Shown here piece after piece: positions 22,795 through 31,180 of a DNA stretch of 31,180 nt. Within the stretch, counting starts at the first letter, position 1, and each line of letters opens with the position of its first letter. The DNA comes from Treponema sp. (lineage in GTDB: Bacteria > Spirochaetota > Spirochaetia > Treponematales > Breznakiellaceae): contig JAIRNB010000167.1 of the NCBI GenBank assembly GCA_031258265.1, forward strand, positions 1 to 31,180. The letters are read 5' to 3'. A program made the translations under genes and the position numbers. The notes under the pieces are model-generated. The model did no database searches, was not told the DNA's origin, and was given only the letters and a program-made list of their open reading frames with translations.

Positions 22795-25731
22795 ATGACC
22801 TTATCAATTCGTACTAAAGTAATTCTAATCATCTTTGCGATCATTGCCGGAATGACCACAGCCAGTGTAGTTGTCGGCATAAGCCTGACCAACCGCAACC
22901 TTATAAAAACTATTGAAAACGACATGAGCGTGTCGGGAACTATTGCCGAACAGCTTGTGGCGGAAAAGGTTGCCCATATACGTTCTGTTATGCGGCTTAC
23001 CGCGGAAAAATGCCGCGGCCTGGATGACGCGCAGACCAGGGAAGTTTTACTACAGGTGGCCGCCGGCGAAGGTTATTTAGACATAGGGCTGATAGACAGA
23101 AATGGTAAAGTATTGTCCTACGGCATTAAGCCGCCGGATTACGATCTTTCAAAAAATATAAACGCCCGCCGGGCTCTTAACGGAGAGACAGTTGTAAGTA
23201 CCACCCAGTTTAACAATCACGGGGACTTTATCATGCGGTTCTGGCTGCCCCTGGAGGAGGGCGGAACCATGGTGGCAAGCCTGCCGGGAACCGTGATAAG
23301 CGACATACTTTCCGAATTCAGAATATGGAAGACGGGGAATATTTTTGCCCTGGATCATGAGGGCGTGATAATTGCCGACATGGATTCCAGCCTGGTGTAC
23401 AAGCGCCTCAGTTACATCGGAGAAACGGGGAATGAGGCCCTCAACATCGCCAATGTGGCTACCCGTATGGCGCGGGGAGAAACGGGGGTAGACAAATACA
23501 GCTACAATGGAGTCCCCCGAGTCTGCGCATTCCGGCCAATAGCCGGAACCGACGGCTGGTCTTTGGGAGTAGTGGCCCCCATTAATGAAAGCCCCGTCTC
23601 CCAGACAAAAAACATCTTCCTTTTATCGGGAGCCGTGTTTCTCGGCCTGGGTATTTTGATTGCCTTCCTTGCGGCCGGTTCCATCGCCCATCCTTTTGAA
23701 AAGGTAAAGGAGCTTGCCCTTGTGGCCGAATCCGCATCGGAGGCAAAGAGTCACTTCCTGGCTAACATGAGTCATGAGATGCGCACCCCCCTTAACGCCA
23801 TCATCGGCTTTTCCGAACTGGAACTGGGGAAGGAAAGAAACGGCGAAATCAAACCCGAAACCTGGGAAAGCCTGGAAAAAATTTACAGTTCCGGCGTAAC
23901 CCTGCTGGGGCTTATCAACGATATTCTCGATATTTCCAAGATCGAATCGGGCAAATTTGAGCTGGTCCCGGTTAATTATGATATGCCCAGCCTGATCAAC
24001 GATACGGTGGTCCTCAACATCGTCCGCATAGGCAGCAAACCTATTGTCTTTAAGCTGGACATCGACGAAAAACTGCCGGCCAGACTCTTCGGCGATGAAC
24101 TAAGGATAAAGCAAATTCTCAACAACCTGCTTTCCAACGCCTTTAAGTACACTAAAGAAGGGGAAGTGATTCTGAAGATCCGCTGTGAACAGGATGGAGA
24201 AGGGGTATGGATGACCTACGATATTTCGGATACCGGCATGGGAATCCGGCAGGAGGACATTGACAAGCTCTTTGGGGAATACAACCAGGTGGATACCAGA
24301 AGCAACCGTCACATCGAAGGAACCGGCCTGGGGCTTGCCATCACCAAACAACTGGTGGAAATGATGGGAGGCGCCATTTATGTAAAGAGCGAATACGGCA
24401 AAGGTACTACCTTTAAGGTCCGCCTGCTCCAGGGCTTTGTCAATAATGATGTTATCGGCAGGAAACTCGCAAATAATCTCCAGGAATTCCGCTACACCAT
24501 GGCCCGGCAGGACCGGAACAAGCGAATCGTCCGCAGGCATATCCCCTACGCAAGGGTGCTGGTGGTTGATGATGTGGCCACCAACCTCGATCTGGCCCGG
24601 GGAATCATGAAACCCTACGGCATGACGGTGGATTGCGTAAACAGCGGGGCGGCGGCCATCAGCCAAATCAGAAGCGGAGAACCCAAATACAACGCGATCT
24701 TCATGGACCATATGATGCCCGGCATGGACGGCATTGAGGCGGTACGGATCATCAGAAATGAAATCGACAGCGATTACGCCAGAACCGTACCTATTATTGC
24801 CCTTACGGCCAACGCGATCATCGGGAACGATGAAATGTTCCTTAACAATGGTTTCCAGGATTTCCTTACCAAGCCCATCGACATCATGAAGATGAATGAA
24901 GCCATTGACCGCTGGGTACGGGACAAGAAGCTGGAGAAGGAACTGGGACTGACGAATAAGGAAGACCTTCCCGAAGAAGGACCGGCTCCTTTGGAAGACG
25001 GGGGGACTTCCCTTAAAATTGCGGAATCCCAGGATACCATGGCGGAAGCAGCCCTGGGTGAAGAGGAATTGCAGCGCCTGAGGGAAGTGGAAACCAACCT
25101 TAGGGTAGCCGACATCTTGAGGGCGGCGGCGCTGGAGGGGCTGGACTGGAAAAACGGCCTTGAGCGTTTTGGAGGGGACGGCAAATCTTATACGGAGTCC
25201 CTGCGATCCTATGCCGTCCACACTCCGGCCCTGCTGGACAGCATACGGACGATAGAAGCTCTGGAGAACTATGCCATCACCGTACACGGAATAAAGGGTT
25301 CCAGTTACGGCATATCCGCGGACGCTATCGGACAAAAGGCGGAACGGCTGGAACACGCGGCCAAAGCCGGCAACTTTGTCCTTGTGAAGGCGGAAAACGG
25401 CGAGCTTATCACCATGGTTGAAAAATTCATTATCCGCTTAAACGATCTGCTGGACACCCTGAATTTACTGCTGCAAAAGCCCCTCCGGGCCGCACCGGAC
25501 AGGGCCCTTTTGGAAAAGATCCTGGGGGCCGTAGAAAATTACGAAATGGGAGAACTTGATCAGGCCCTTAGCGAATTGGAACAGTACAGCTACGAAACGG
25601 AGGCGGATCTGGTGAGCTGGCTGCGGGATCAGATCGACCAGTCAGAATTCGAATCAGTTAAACTACGGCTCATGTCCCTGGGAAGGGACGATGATCCCCA
25701 TCAAGTATTTGGCATGCCCATTGGGGCATAG
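22795..25731 (+). CDS. hybrid sensor histidine kinase (Cache-like sensor, HisKA, HATPase, REC, HPt)
   Basis: A 978-residue inner-membrane hybrid kinase. Helix 1 (about 9-31) and helix 2 (about 278-299) flank a periplasmic region of Cache type. HisKA carries the phospho-acceptor His327 in SHFLANMSHEMRTPLNAI. The ATPase domain has NNLLSNAFKYTKEGE (N box), DISDTGMGI (G1) and GTGLGLAI (G2). The receiver (about 583-710) has DD in VLVVDDVATN, phospho-acceptor Asp638 in IFMDHMMPGMDG and Lys in LTKPID. A C-terminal HPt domain carries His831 in TVHGIKGSSYGI. The signal would pass His327 to Asp638 to His831 and then to a partner receiver. The likely partner is the response regulator starting 20 bases downstream. 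The ligand is unknown. GAGGAGG six to seven bases before the ATG supports the start. Confidence 0.94.
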   Translation: MTLSIRTKVILIIFAIIAGMTTASVVVGISLTNRNLIKTIENDMSVSGTIAEQLVAEKVAHIRSVMRLTAEKCRGLDDAQTREVLLQVAAGEGYLDIGLIDRNGKVLSYGIKPPDYDLSKNINARRALNGETVVSTTQFNNHGDFIMRFWLPLEEGGTMVASLPGTVISDILSEFRIWKTGNIFALDHEGVIIADMDSSLVYKRLSYIGETGNEALNIANVATRMARGETGVDKYSYNGVPRVCAFRPIAGTDGWSLGVVAPINESPVSQTKNIFLLSGAVFLGLGILIAFLAAGSIAHPFEKVKELALVAESASEAKSHFLANMSHEMRTPLNAIIGFSELELGKERNGEIKPETWESLEKIYSSGVTLLGLINDILDISKIESGKFELVPVNYDMPSLINDTVVLNIVRIGSKPIVFKLDIDEKLPARLFGDELRIKQILNNLLSNAFKYTKEGEVILKIRCEQDGEGVWMTYDISDTGMGIRQEDIDKLFGEYNQVDTRSNRHIEGTGLGLAITKQLVEMMGGAIYVKSEYGKGTTFKVRLLQGFVNNDVIGRKLANNLQEFRYTMARQDRNKRIVRRHIPYARVLVVDDVATNLDLARGIMKPYGMTVDCVNSGAAAISQIRSGEPKYNAIFMDHMMPGMDGIEAVRIIRNEIDSDYARTVPIIALTANAIIGNDEMFLNNGFQDFLTKPIDIMKMNEAIDRWVRDKKLEKELGLTNKEDLPEEGPAPLEDGGTSLKIAESQDTMAEAALGEEELQRLREVETNLRVADILRAAALEGLDWKNGLERFGGDGKSYTESLRSYAVHTPALLDSIRTIEALENYAITVHGIKGSSYGISADAIGQKAERLEHAAKAGNFVLVKAENGELITMVEKFIIRLNDLLDTLNLLLQKPLRAAPDRALLEKILGAVENYEMGELDQALSELEQYSYETEADLVSWLRDQIDQSEFESVKLRLMSLGRDDDPHQVFGMPIGA

Positions 25732-25751
25732 CCGGAAAACAGGAGAATACT

Positions 25752-26867
25752 ATGAAAAACGGACGGCAGATTATTTTCTTGGTCGATGACAACATAACTA
25801 ATTTAACAGCGGGGAAAAACATGCTTAAAGACCATTACGATGTTTTTCCCATACCATCGGGAACCAAACTTTTTTCGATACTGGAAAAGGTAAAGCCCGA
25901 TCTTATCCTTTTGGATGTTGAAATGCCGGAAATGAACGGCTATGAGGCGATAAAGAAAATCAAGGAGGAAGAGGATACCAGGGATATACCGGTTATTTTT
26001 CTCACCGCTAGAAACGATTCCGGCAGTGAACTTGAGGGCCTAAGCCTGGGGGCCATAGACTACATCTTTAAGCCCTTTTCGCCGCCCCTCCTTCTAAAAC
26101 GCCTGGAAAACCATCTGCTCATTCGGAGTCAGCAAATAGCCCTGCGGAACTACAACGACAATTTGCAGCAAATGGTAACAAAACGGACCCGCCAGGTGGT
26201 GGAACTGCAAAACGCCATACTAAGCACCGTAACGGAGATGGTGGAATTCCGGGACGATGTAACCGGCGGGCATATTGAACGGACGCAGAACTACCTGAAA
26301 CTCCTGGTGGACAAGCTGCTGTGGGAAAAGATATACGGGGAAGAGATCTCCTCCTGGAACCTGGAATTCCTTGTTCCCTCGGCCCAGCTCCACGATGTGG
26401 GTAAAATCGCCATCAGCGACACTATCCTCAATAAACCCGGAAAGCTGACGGCAGAGGAATTCGAGACCATGAAACGGCACCCCTCTATCGGGGAAACGGC
26501 CATCGAAAACATCATGAAAACCACATCGGAAAACGATTTTCTCCACCATGCAAGAATTTTTGCCGGAACCCACCACGAAAAATGGGACGGGTCGGGGTAC
26601 CCCAGGGGCTTAAAGGGCCATGGTATTCCCCTTCAGGGCCGGCTTATGGCGATAGCCGATGTCTATGATGCCCTTATCTCCGCCCGGCCCTACAAACAGC
26701 CCATGAACCCCCGGGATGCCGGCCAAATAATCATTGAAGGAAGCGGAAAACACTTTGATCCCGTCCTGGTTGACCTGTTCCGGGACCTGGCGCCGCAGTT
26801 TGCCCTGATTGCGGAATACTGGAATGTAACAGTGGAGGAACCAGATGAGCTAAAAGAAACGGCCTAA
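25752..26867 (+). CDS. response regulator with HD-GYP domain (c-di-GMP phosphodiesterase)
   Basis: A 371-residue RpfG-type regulator. The N-terminal receiver has the acidic pair in IIFLVDDN, phospho-acceptor Asp55 in LILLDVEMPEMNG and the KPFSPP lysine. A short helical linker leads to the HD-GYP domain (about 160-350). It carries His214-Asp215 in LHDVGKI, then HHEKWDGSGYP with Gly282-Tyr283-Pro284, and ADVYDAL. These are the metal-binding and GYP residues of active c-di-GMP-degrading enzymes. It is co-transcribed with the hybrid kinase, whose HPt domain is the expected phosphate donor, so a periplasmic cue would set the c-di-GMP level. AGGAG lies eight to nine bases before the ATG. Confidence 0.94.
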   Translation: MKNGRQIIFLVDDNITNLTAGKNMLKDHYDVFPIPSGTKLFSILEKVKPDLILLDVEMPEMNGYEAIKKIKEEEDTRDIPVIFLTARNDSGSELEGLSLGAIDYIFKPFSPPLLLKRLENHLLIRSQQIALRNYNDNLQQMVTKRTRQVVELQNAILSTVTEMVEFRDDVTGGHIERTQNYLKLLVDKLLWEKIYGEEISSWNLEFLVPSAQLHDVGKIAISDTILNKPGKLTAEEFETMKRHPSIGETAIENIMKTTSENDFLHHARIFAGTHHEKWDGSGYPRGLKGHGIPLQGRLMAIADVYDALISARPYKQPMNPRDAGQIIIEGSGKHFDPVLVDLFRDLAPQFALIAEYWNVTVEEPDELKETA

Positions 26868-26902
26868 AGGCCGACCCCGGCAAATGATAATAAACCCCCC
26901 AT

Positions 26903-26921
26903 GGGGGGAATTCCCCCCTTT
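26903..26921 (+). terminator. terminator candidate after the kinase-regulator operon
   Basis: The hairpin GGGGGG-AATT-CCCCCC (26903-26918) is followed by TTT, 36 bases past the regulator stop. A preceding CCCCCC at 26895-26900 can pair with the same G run, giving two competing folds. The T-run is short. Confidence 0.5.
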
Positions 26922-26984
26922 CCTCTCCCCGCCATTGACATAGGAAGATTCCCGGCTATATCATGATAGGTGTAGTATAGGCTG

Positions 26985-27013
26985 TCCCTAAAAACCTGGC
27001 TGGGTTTTAGGGA
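26985..27013. repeat. short hairpin TCCCTAAAA/TTTTAGGGA
   Basis: A 9-bp perfect inverted repeat (26985-26993 and 27005-27013) with ACC/GGG at the top of the loop. It lies between the operon terminator and the first MalT-like gene. It resembles the hairpin repeats elsewhere in design but not in sequence. Confidence 0.45.
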
Positions 27014-27080
27014 TACCTCGGAATCTTGCGTTGCGGTCTTGCACCCAGGCGTAAAATGTGCGGCCTTTCAATAATATCCG

Positions 27081-27086
27081 TATAAT
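27081..27086 (+). promoter_or_regulatory. possible -10 box of the first MalT-like gene
   Basis: A consensus TATAAT lies 55 bases before the ATG at 27141. No good -35 hexamer is seen 16-18 bases upstream, so it is only a candidate and may need an activator. Confidence 0.3.
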
Positions 27087-27140
27087 GTACTTCCCTGGGC
27101 CCATGGCTTCTTATGGTACTCTGAGTTAAAAAGGGGAGAA

Positions 27141-29714
27141 ATGTCGGAGCAGCTTTTTCATAGCAATATATCTATGATTCCGGGGAATCAGACCTATCTG
27201 GAACGGCCCCGTATTGATCATCTGCTGGAACAGGCGATGCAGAAGCAGGTGGTTATCGTCAGCGCCGGAGCGGGATACGGGAAGACACATGCGGTCTATT
27301 CCTTTGTCCACGAATATCCCGCCCTGACCGGCTGGTTGCAGCTTTCCGAGCGGGACAATATTAGCGAACGCTTTTGGGAAAATTTTATCACCGGTATTTC
27401 CGTGGGTAACAGGGAGGCGGCTGAAAGACTAAAGTTTATCAGTTTCCCCAAAACGGAACGGGAGTTTGAACGGTACATGTCTATCCCCCAGGAGGAAACC
27501 CGGACCGATGTAAAATATATTTTCGTTTACGACGACTTTCATTTCCTCCAGGATAAGGCAGTTTTGCGGTTCCTGGAACATTCCATCAGCAGCCCCTTTC
27601 CCAATATCACCTCCATACTTATTTCCCGGACGGAACCGCCCCTCAATCTTATGAACCTTGAATCCAAGGGCCTTTTAGCCCGGATCACCGAGGAGGACCT
27701 CCGCTTTACCGAAGAAGAAATGACGGCTTACTTCCATCTCCTGAATATCAGCCCCCCGTCCCAGACGGTTTCCTCGATTTATTACGATACCGAAGGCTGG
27801 GCCTTTGCCATACATCTGGCGGGGCTTTCCCTTAAAAACGCCCCTTCCGGCGCCGCTTATGTGAATCAGGCCCTAAGAGCCAACATCTCTAAGCTCATTG
27901 CCAGCGAGATCATGGCGCCCCTGCCCCCTCCGGTACAGCGCTTTTTGATCAAACTGTCCCTTATTGAACATTTGGCCTCCGATCTGCTGGAGGATTTGGC
28001 CGGAGATCCCTCAATCGTAGAAAAAATGAAGGAGCTGGATTCTTTTGTCCGGTTTGACGTTTATCTTAATGCTTACCATATCCACCACCTCTTCCTTGAT
28101 TACCTAAAGGGCAGACAGGATGAACTGACGGAATACGATAAAAAGGACCTCTGGCACAAAACCGCCGCGTGGTGCGCGGCCAACGGTCAAAAAGTGGATG
28201 CCATCACTTACTACGAAAAGGCAGGGGACTATGAACGGCTGCTTGCCGTAGTCGCAACCATGCCTGTGATGCTGCCAAACCGGACCGCCCGGATGCTGCT
28301 GGACATTATGGAGCGGGCGCCGGCGGAGATATACGATCAGATTGCCCACGCCCATGTACAGCGTACCGGACTCTACCTGATCCTTGAAATGTTCGACAAG
28401 TCCAGAGAAGAACTGATCGTGGTTATCAATAAACTGGAATCCAGTCCCCCCTCCCCCACCGTGTACCGGACCCTGGTGGGCTGTTACAATCTCCTGGGTT
28501 TTATCGGCATGAACACCAGCTCTTATACCCGGGATTACAACTATGTCCATTATTTTGAAAAAGCCCGGCGCTATTATGACTTCAACAAGTTTGAAGTTGG
28601 GCCTCCCATGTCGCTGATTGCCCTAAGTTCCTATCTCTGCCGGGTAAACAGCGAAGAGGCGGGGGAAATGGAAAAGTACATAGAAGCCATCAGCGCGGCG
28701 ATTCCCTATACCTCAGTTACCTTTGGGGGCTGCGCCCTGGGGATGGATGACCTCTGCCGGGGGGAGCTGGCTTTTTTCAGGGGAGATTTGGCGGGGGCGG
28801 AACAGTTTATCCTCCGGGCCCACCAAAGCGCCCGGCAGGGGGACCAATACGAGATCGAAAACCGGGTCCTGTTTTATCTTTTGCGGATCAAGGCGGCGCA
28901 GGGGAACCACCCGGCCATTGAAGAACTGTTAAAACAAATGGAAGCCCTGCTTGAAAAAGAACATTATCCGACCCGTTTTACCGATTACGATATCCTTACC
29001 GGCTGGTACTATACCCATGTAGGACAAACGGACAAACTTGCCCCCTGGCTTAAAAACGATTTTGAGGAAAGCGACCTTAACTCCATCGTCTTTGGCCTGG
29101 AAATTCTGGTCAAGGCAAAATACCATCTCTTTGAAAAGCGTTACCCCGCGGTTCTGGCGGTCCTGGAAAGCTGGGAAGACAGGAACAGCCCCTGGAATTT
29201 CGTTCTGGGGAGAATCGAGATGAAGGCGCTGGAAGCGGTATGCCGCTACCATCTTAGGGATAAGGAAGGCGCCTTCACCGCCCTGAAACAGGCCTGCCGC
29301 CTGGCCGCTCCCAACGCGGTGACGATGCCCTTTACCGAACTGGGAAAGGACATGCGGACTCTAATGGAAGCGGCAATCAAAGACAGGGTCCCGGACCTTC
29401 CCCTTGAATGGCTGGAAAAATTGCGCCTAAGCGCGGCGGGTTACGCAAAAAAACTCTTCACCGTCAGGGAACATTACCACCCCGCCTCTTCCCGGGGGGG
29501 AAATGCGGAGGGGGGATTAAGCCTGTCCCGCCGGGAGATGGATGTTCTCACGGGCCTTTACCAGGGAATGACCCAGAAAGAAATCGCCGGACAGTTTTCC
29601 CTGTCAATAAATACCGTTAAAAGTGTTATCCGCAGTATTTATACCAAACTAGGGGCGGTTAACAGGGCTGATGTGGTGCGGATTGCCGCCGCCAAGGGGA
29701 TTGTGGGGACCTAA
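27141..29714 (+). CDS. MalT-like STAND ATPase / LuxR-type transcription regulator
   Basis: An 857-residue regulator in MalT order. The NTPase domain has Walker A SAGAGYGKT (Lys48) and Walker B YIFVYDDFHFL (Asp131, Asp132), followed by ILISRTEPPLN, the sensor segment typical of MalT-like STAND proteins. A winged-helix/helical part includes EGWAFAIHLAGLSL and YHIHHLFLDYL. A long helical-repeat (TPR-like) region spans roughly 330-770 and would bind the inducer. The C-terminal LuxR helix-turn-helix (about 795-855) reads LSRREMDVLTGLYQGMTQKE and NTVKSVIRSIYTKLGAVNRADV. MalT itself needs ATP plus maltotriose; the ligand here is unknown. AAGGGGAG before the ATG fixes the start. A paralogue begins four bases after its stop. 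Confidence 0.92.
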   Translation: MSEQLFHSNISMIPGNQTYLERPRIDHLLEQAMQKQVVIVSAGAGYGKTHAVYSFVHEYPALTGWLQLSERDNISERFWENFITGISVGNREAAERLKFISFPKTEREFERYMSIPQEETRTDVKYIFVYDDFHFLQDKAVLRFLEHSISSPFPNITSILISRTEPPLNLMNLESKGLLARITEEDLRFTEEEMTAYFHLLNISPPSQTVSSIYYDTEGWAFAIHLAGLSLKNAPSGAAYVNQALRANISKLIASEIMAPLPPPVQRFLIKLSLIEHLASDLLEDLAGDPSIVEKMKELDSFVRFDVYLNAYHIHHLFLDYLKGRQDELTEYDKKDLWHKTAAWCAANGQKVDAITYYEKAGDYERLLAVVATMPVMLPNRTARMLLDIMERAPAEIYDQIAHAHVQRTGLYLILEMFDKSREELIVVINKLESSPPSPTVYRTLVGCYNLLGFIGMNTSSYTRDYNYVHYFEKARRYYDFNKFEVGPPMSLIALSSYLCRVNSEEAGEMEKYIEAISAAIPYTSVTFGGCALGMDDLCRGELAFFRGDLAGAEQFILRAHQSARQGDQYEIENRVLFYLLRIKAAQGNHPAIEELLKQMEALLEKEHYPTRFTDYDILTGWYYTHVGQTDKLAPWLKNDFEESDLNSIVFGLEILVKAKYHLFEKRYPAVLAVLESWEDRNSPWNFVLGRIEMKALEAVCRYHLRDKEGAFTALKQACRLAAPNAVTMPFTELGKDMRTLMEAAIKDRVPDLPLEWLEKLRLSAAGYAKKLFTVREHYHPASSRGGNAEGGLSLSRREMDVLTGLYQGMTQKEIAGQFSLSINTVKSVIRSIYTKLGAVNRADVVRIAAAKGIVGT

Positions 29715-29718
29715 AAAA

Positions 29719-31180
29719 TTGCCAAAACAGCTTGAAAACGGGCTTACAAGCACGGAAAACAACCTATACCTATGGCGGCCCCGGGTAGATCAGCTTTTGG
29801 CGAAAGCCCTGCGGAGTCATGTAGTTAATGTAGTGGCCGGAGAGGGCAGCGGTAAAACCCATGCGGTATATTCATTTTTGCAAAGGGAAAACCGGAATGT
29901 TATCTGGGTGCAGCTTTCGGAAAGGGATAACCTGGGCTGGCGTTTCTGGGAAAATTACACCGGAGAAGTGGCCCGTCTTAACCCGGAGGCGGGAAAAATA
30001 TACTTTGATATAGGTTTCCCCGAATCAGGCCGGCAGTTTGATCGTTATCTGGACCTGGTGAAAAATGAAATCGTAAGCCGGGAACGTTATGTAATCGTCT
30101 TTGACGATCTTCACTTTCTTAGCAATCCATCAGTTTTACTGCACCTGGAACGGGCGCTGGCGGCCCCGGTCTCAAAAAATACCATCGTTCTTATCTCCCG
30201 GACGGAACCGGCGCTGAATACAATTAATCTTTTAGCCAAAGGACTTCTCTCCCAAATCACCGTTGACGATCTCCGGTTTACCAGAGAAGAAACAGACGAA
30301 TATTTCCGGCTCTACAATGTTTCCCTGGAAGAAGATGAACTTAACCGGATTTACCGGGAAACCGAAGGATGGGCCCTGGCCCTGGGTCTTATCCTCCAGG
30401 AGATAAGGGCAAATAAAACCGGCAAGTACAACTGGGACCACGCGATGCGGCCTATCAGAAAAAAAATAGAAGAAAATATTTTTTCCGCCATGGGAGAAGA
30501 ACTCCAGAAGTTCCTCACCAAGCTTTCCCTTATTGAACGTTGGCCCCGGAATCTCCTGGAACGCCTTGAACCCGGCGGGAAAAGCATTGCCGCCATGGAA
30601 CAGTTCAGTTCAGTTATCCGCTTCGACGCCTACCTCCACGGCTATAGGATTCACCATCTCTTCCTGGAGCTTCTCCGGGAAAAGCAGAAGGACCTGTCCA
30701 AAGGCGAAATCCGGGAAGTGTACAGCAAAAGCGCCGAGTGGTGTATCGAGAACAACCTGCCCACCGACGCCGTTCTGGATTACGAACGGGCCGGCGATTA
30801 CGGAGGGCTTATCCGGCTTATCGAATCTCTTCCCCGTATGCTGCCCAGAGCTGTGGCAGCTTTCTTCCTGGAAACTGTGGAACGGTTAATCGCCGTGTAT
30901 ACCGAAGATCCCGGCTTTCAGGAAGAGGAAGATTCGGATTTTCTCTTTTTTCGCTTTATTATCCACCCCCGGCTTCTGGCGCTTGTGGATCGTTTTAAAG
31001 AGGCCATCGGAGAATTTCAGGCGGGTATCACCTATTTCGAGGCCGCCCCTCCCAGTCCCCAGCGTTCCCGGTTCCTTGCCGCCGCCTACAACAGACTGGG
31101 AATCCTGCGCATCTTCACCTCGCGGTATACCAAGGACTACGGCTTTACCCGCTGGTTTGAGCAGGGGTACCGTTACTATC
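29719..31180 (+). CDS. second MalT-like STAND/LuxR regulator (3' end outside window)
   Basis: An open frame runs from TTG at 29719 to the window edge, at least 487 residues without a stop. It parallels the previous protein along its length: LYLWRPRVDQLLAKAL, Walker A VVAGEGSGKTHAVYSF (Lys46), WVQLSERDN, Walker B YVIVFDDLHFL (Asp129, Asp130), LISRTEPALNTINLLAKGLL, TEGWALALGL and YRIHHLFLELL. About half of the residues in these blocks match by eye. No ATG exists near the start. TTG at 29719 aligns with the paralogue's N-terminus and has GTGGGG nine bases upstream; TTG at 29701 is an alternative. The LuxR domain, if present, is beyond the window. It is tandem with the first gene (gap four bases) and likely co-translated. 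Confidence 0.88.
   Translation, partial: MPKQLENGLTSTENNLYLWRPRVDQLLAKALRSHVVNVVAGEGSGKTHAVYSFLQRENRNVIWVQLSERDNLGWRFWENYTGEVARLNPEAGKIYFDIGFPESGRQFDRYLDLVKNEIVSRERYVIVFDDLHFLSNPSVLLHLERALAAPVSKNTIVLISRTEPALNTINLLAKGLLSQITVDDLRFTREETDEYFRLYNVSLEEDELNRIYRETEGWALALGLILQEIRANKTGKYNWDHAMRPIRKKIEENIFSAMGEELQKFLTKLSLIERWPRNLLERLEPGGKSIAAMEQFSSVIRFDAYLHGYRIHHLFLELLREKQKDLSKGEIREVYSKSAEWCIENNLPTDAVLDYERAGDYGGLIRLIESLPRMLPRAVAAFFLETVERLIAVYTEDPGFQEEEDSDFLFFRFIIHPRLLALVDRFKEAIGEFQAGITYFEAAPPSPQRSRFLAAAYNRLGILRIFTSRYTKDYGFTRWFEQGYRYY

Overview
The window reads as chromosomal DNA of a moderately GC-rich spirochaete, most likely a gut-type Treponema or close relative. This is an inference from gene style, not a database match: sugar ABC importers without their own ATPase, a relaxed lipobox, a spirochaete-like ParC, several sensory proteins and GGAGG-type ribosome sites. 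No tRNA, rRNA or CRISPR array was seen.

Layout. Positions 1-3654 (+) hold the C-terminal part of a GH38 alpha-mannosidase followed by a GH92 alpha-mannosidase, both apparently cytoplasmic. Positions 3864-10219 (-) hold one tight five-gene unit, transcribed in the order sugar-binding protein, two permeases, glycyl radical enzyme (GRE) activase, GRE. The two units converge at 3655-3863, where a short remnant of a methyltransferase gene lies. Positions 10220-11154 carry the operon's upstream region, a remnant of an ISAs1/H-repeat transposase and a hairpin repeat. Then come glpK (-), a SAM methyltransferase (-), a divergent hairpin-rich spacer, a DUF3298-type lipoprotein (+) and a membrane class III adenylate cyclase (+). 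Positions 17294-20722 (-) hold a DNA topoisomerase IV subunit A gene followed by a membrane-anchored coiled-coil gene, and 21104-22303 (-) a GT4 glycosyltransferase. Positions 22795-26867 (+) hold a hybrid histidine kinase (HisKA-HATPase-REC-HPt) with an HD-GYP response regulator. The window ends in two tandem MalT-like STAND/LuxR regulators (+), the second cut by the window edge.

How it may work together. The mannosidases would trim mannosides inside the cell. The ABC importer brings in an unknown sugar or polyol, and the GRE plus its activase probably act on that compound or a product of it anaerobically. The GRE has the glycyl-radical loop, but its active-site cysteine lies in Cys-Asn-Trp, not in Cys-Cys (pyruvate formate-lyase) or Cys-x-Glu (dehydratases and C-N, C-S or C-C lyases). 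It is therefore the best candidate for an undescribed activity here. The right half is a signalling district (cAMP, c-di-GMP, MalT-like regulators).

Two families of structured intergenic repeats were found by eye. One is a double hairpin in three copies (10837-10978, 14059-14152, 15314-15470). The other is a multi-hairpin element in two copies (12724-12882, 20863-20964).
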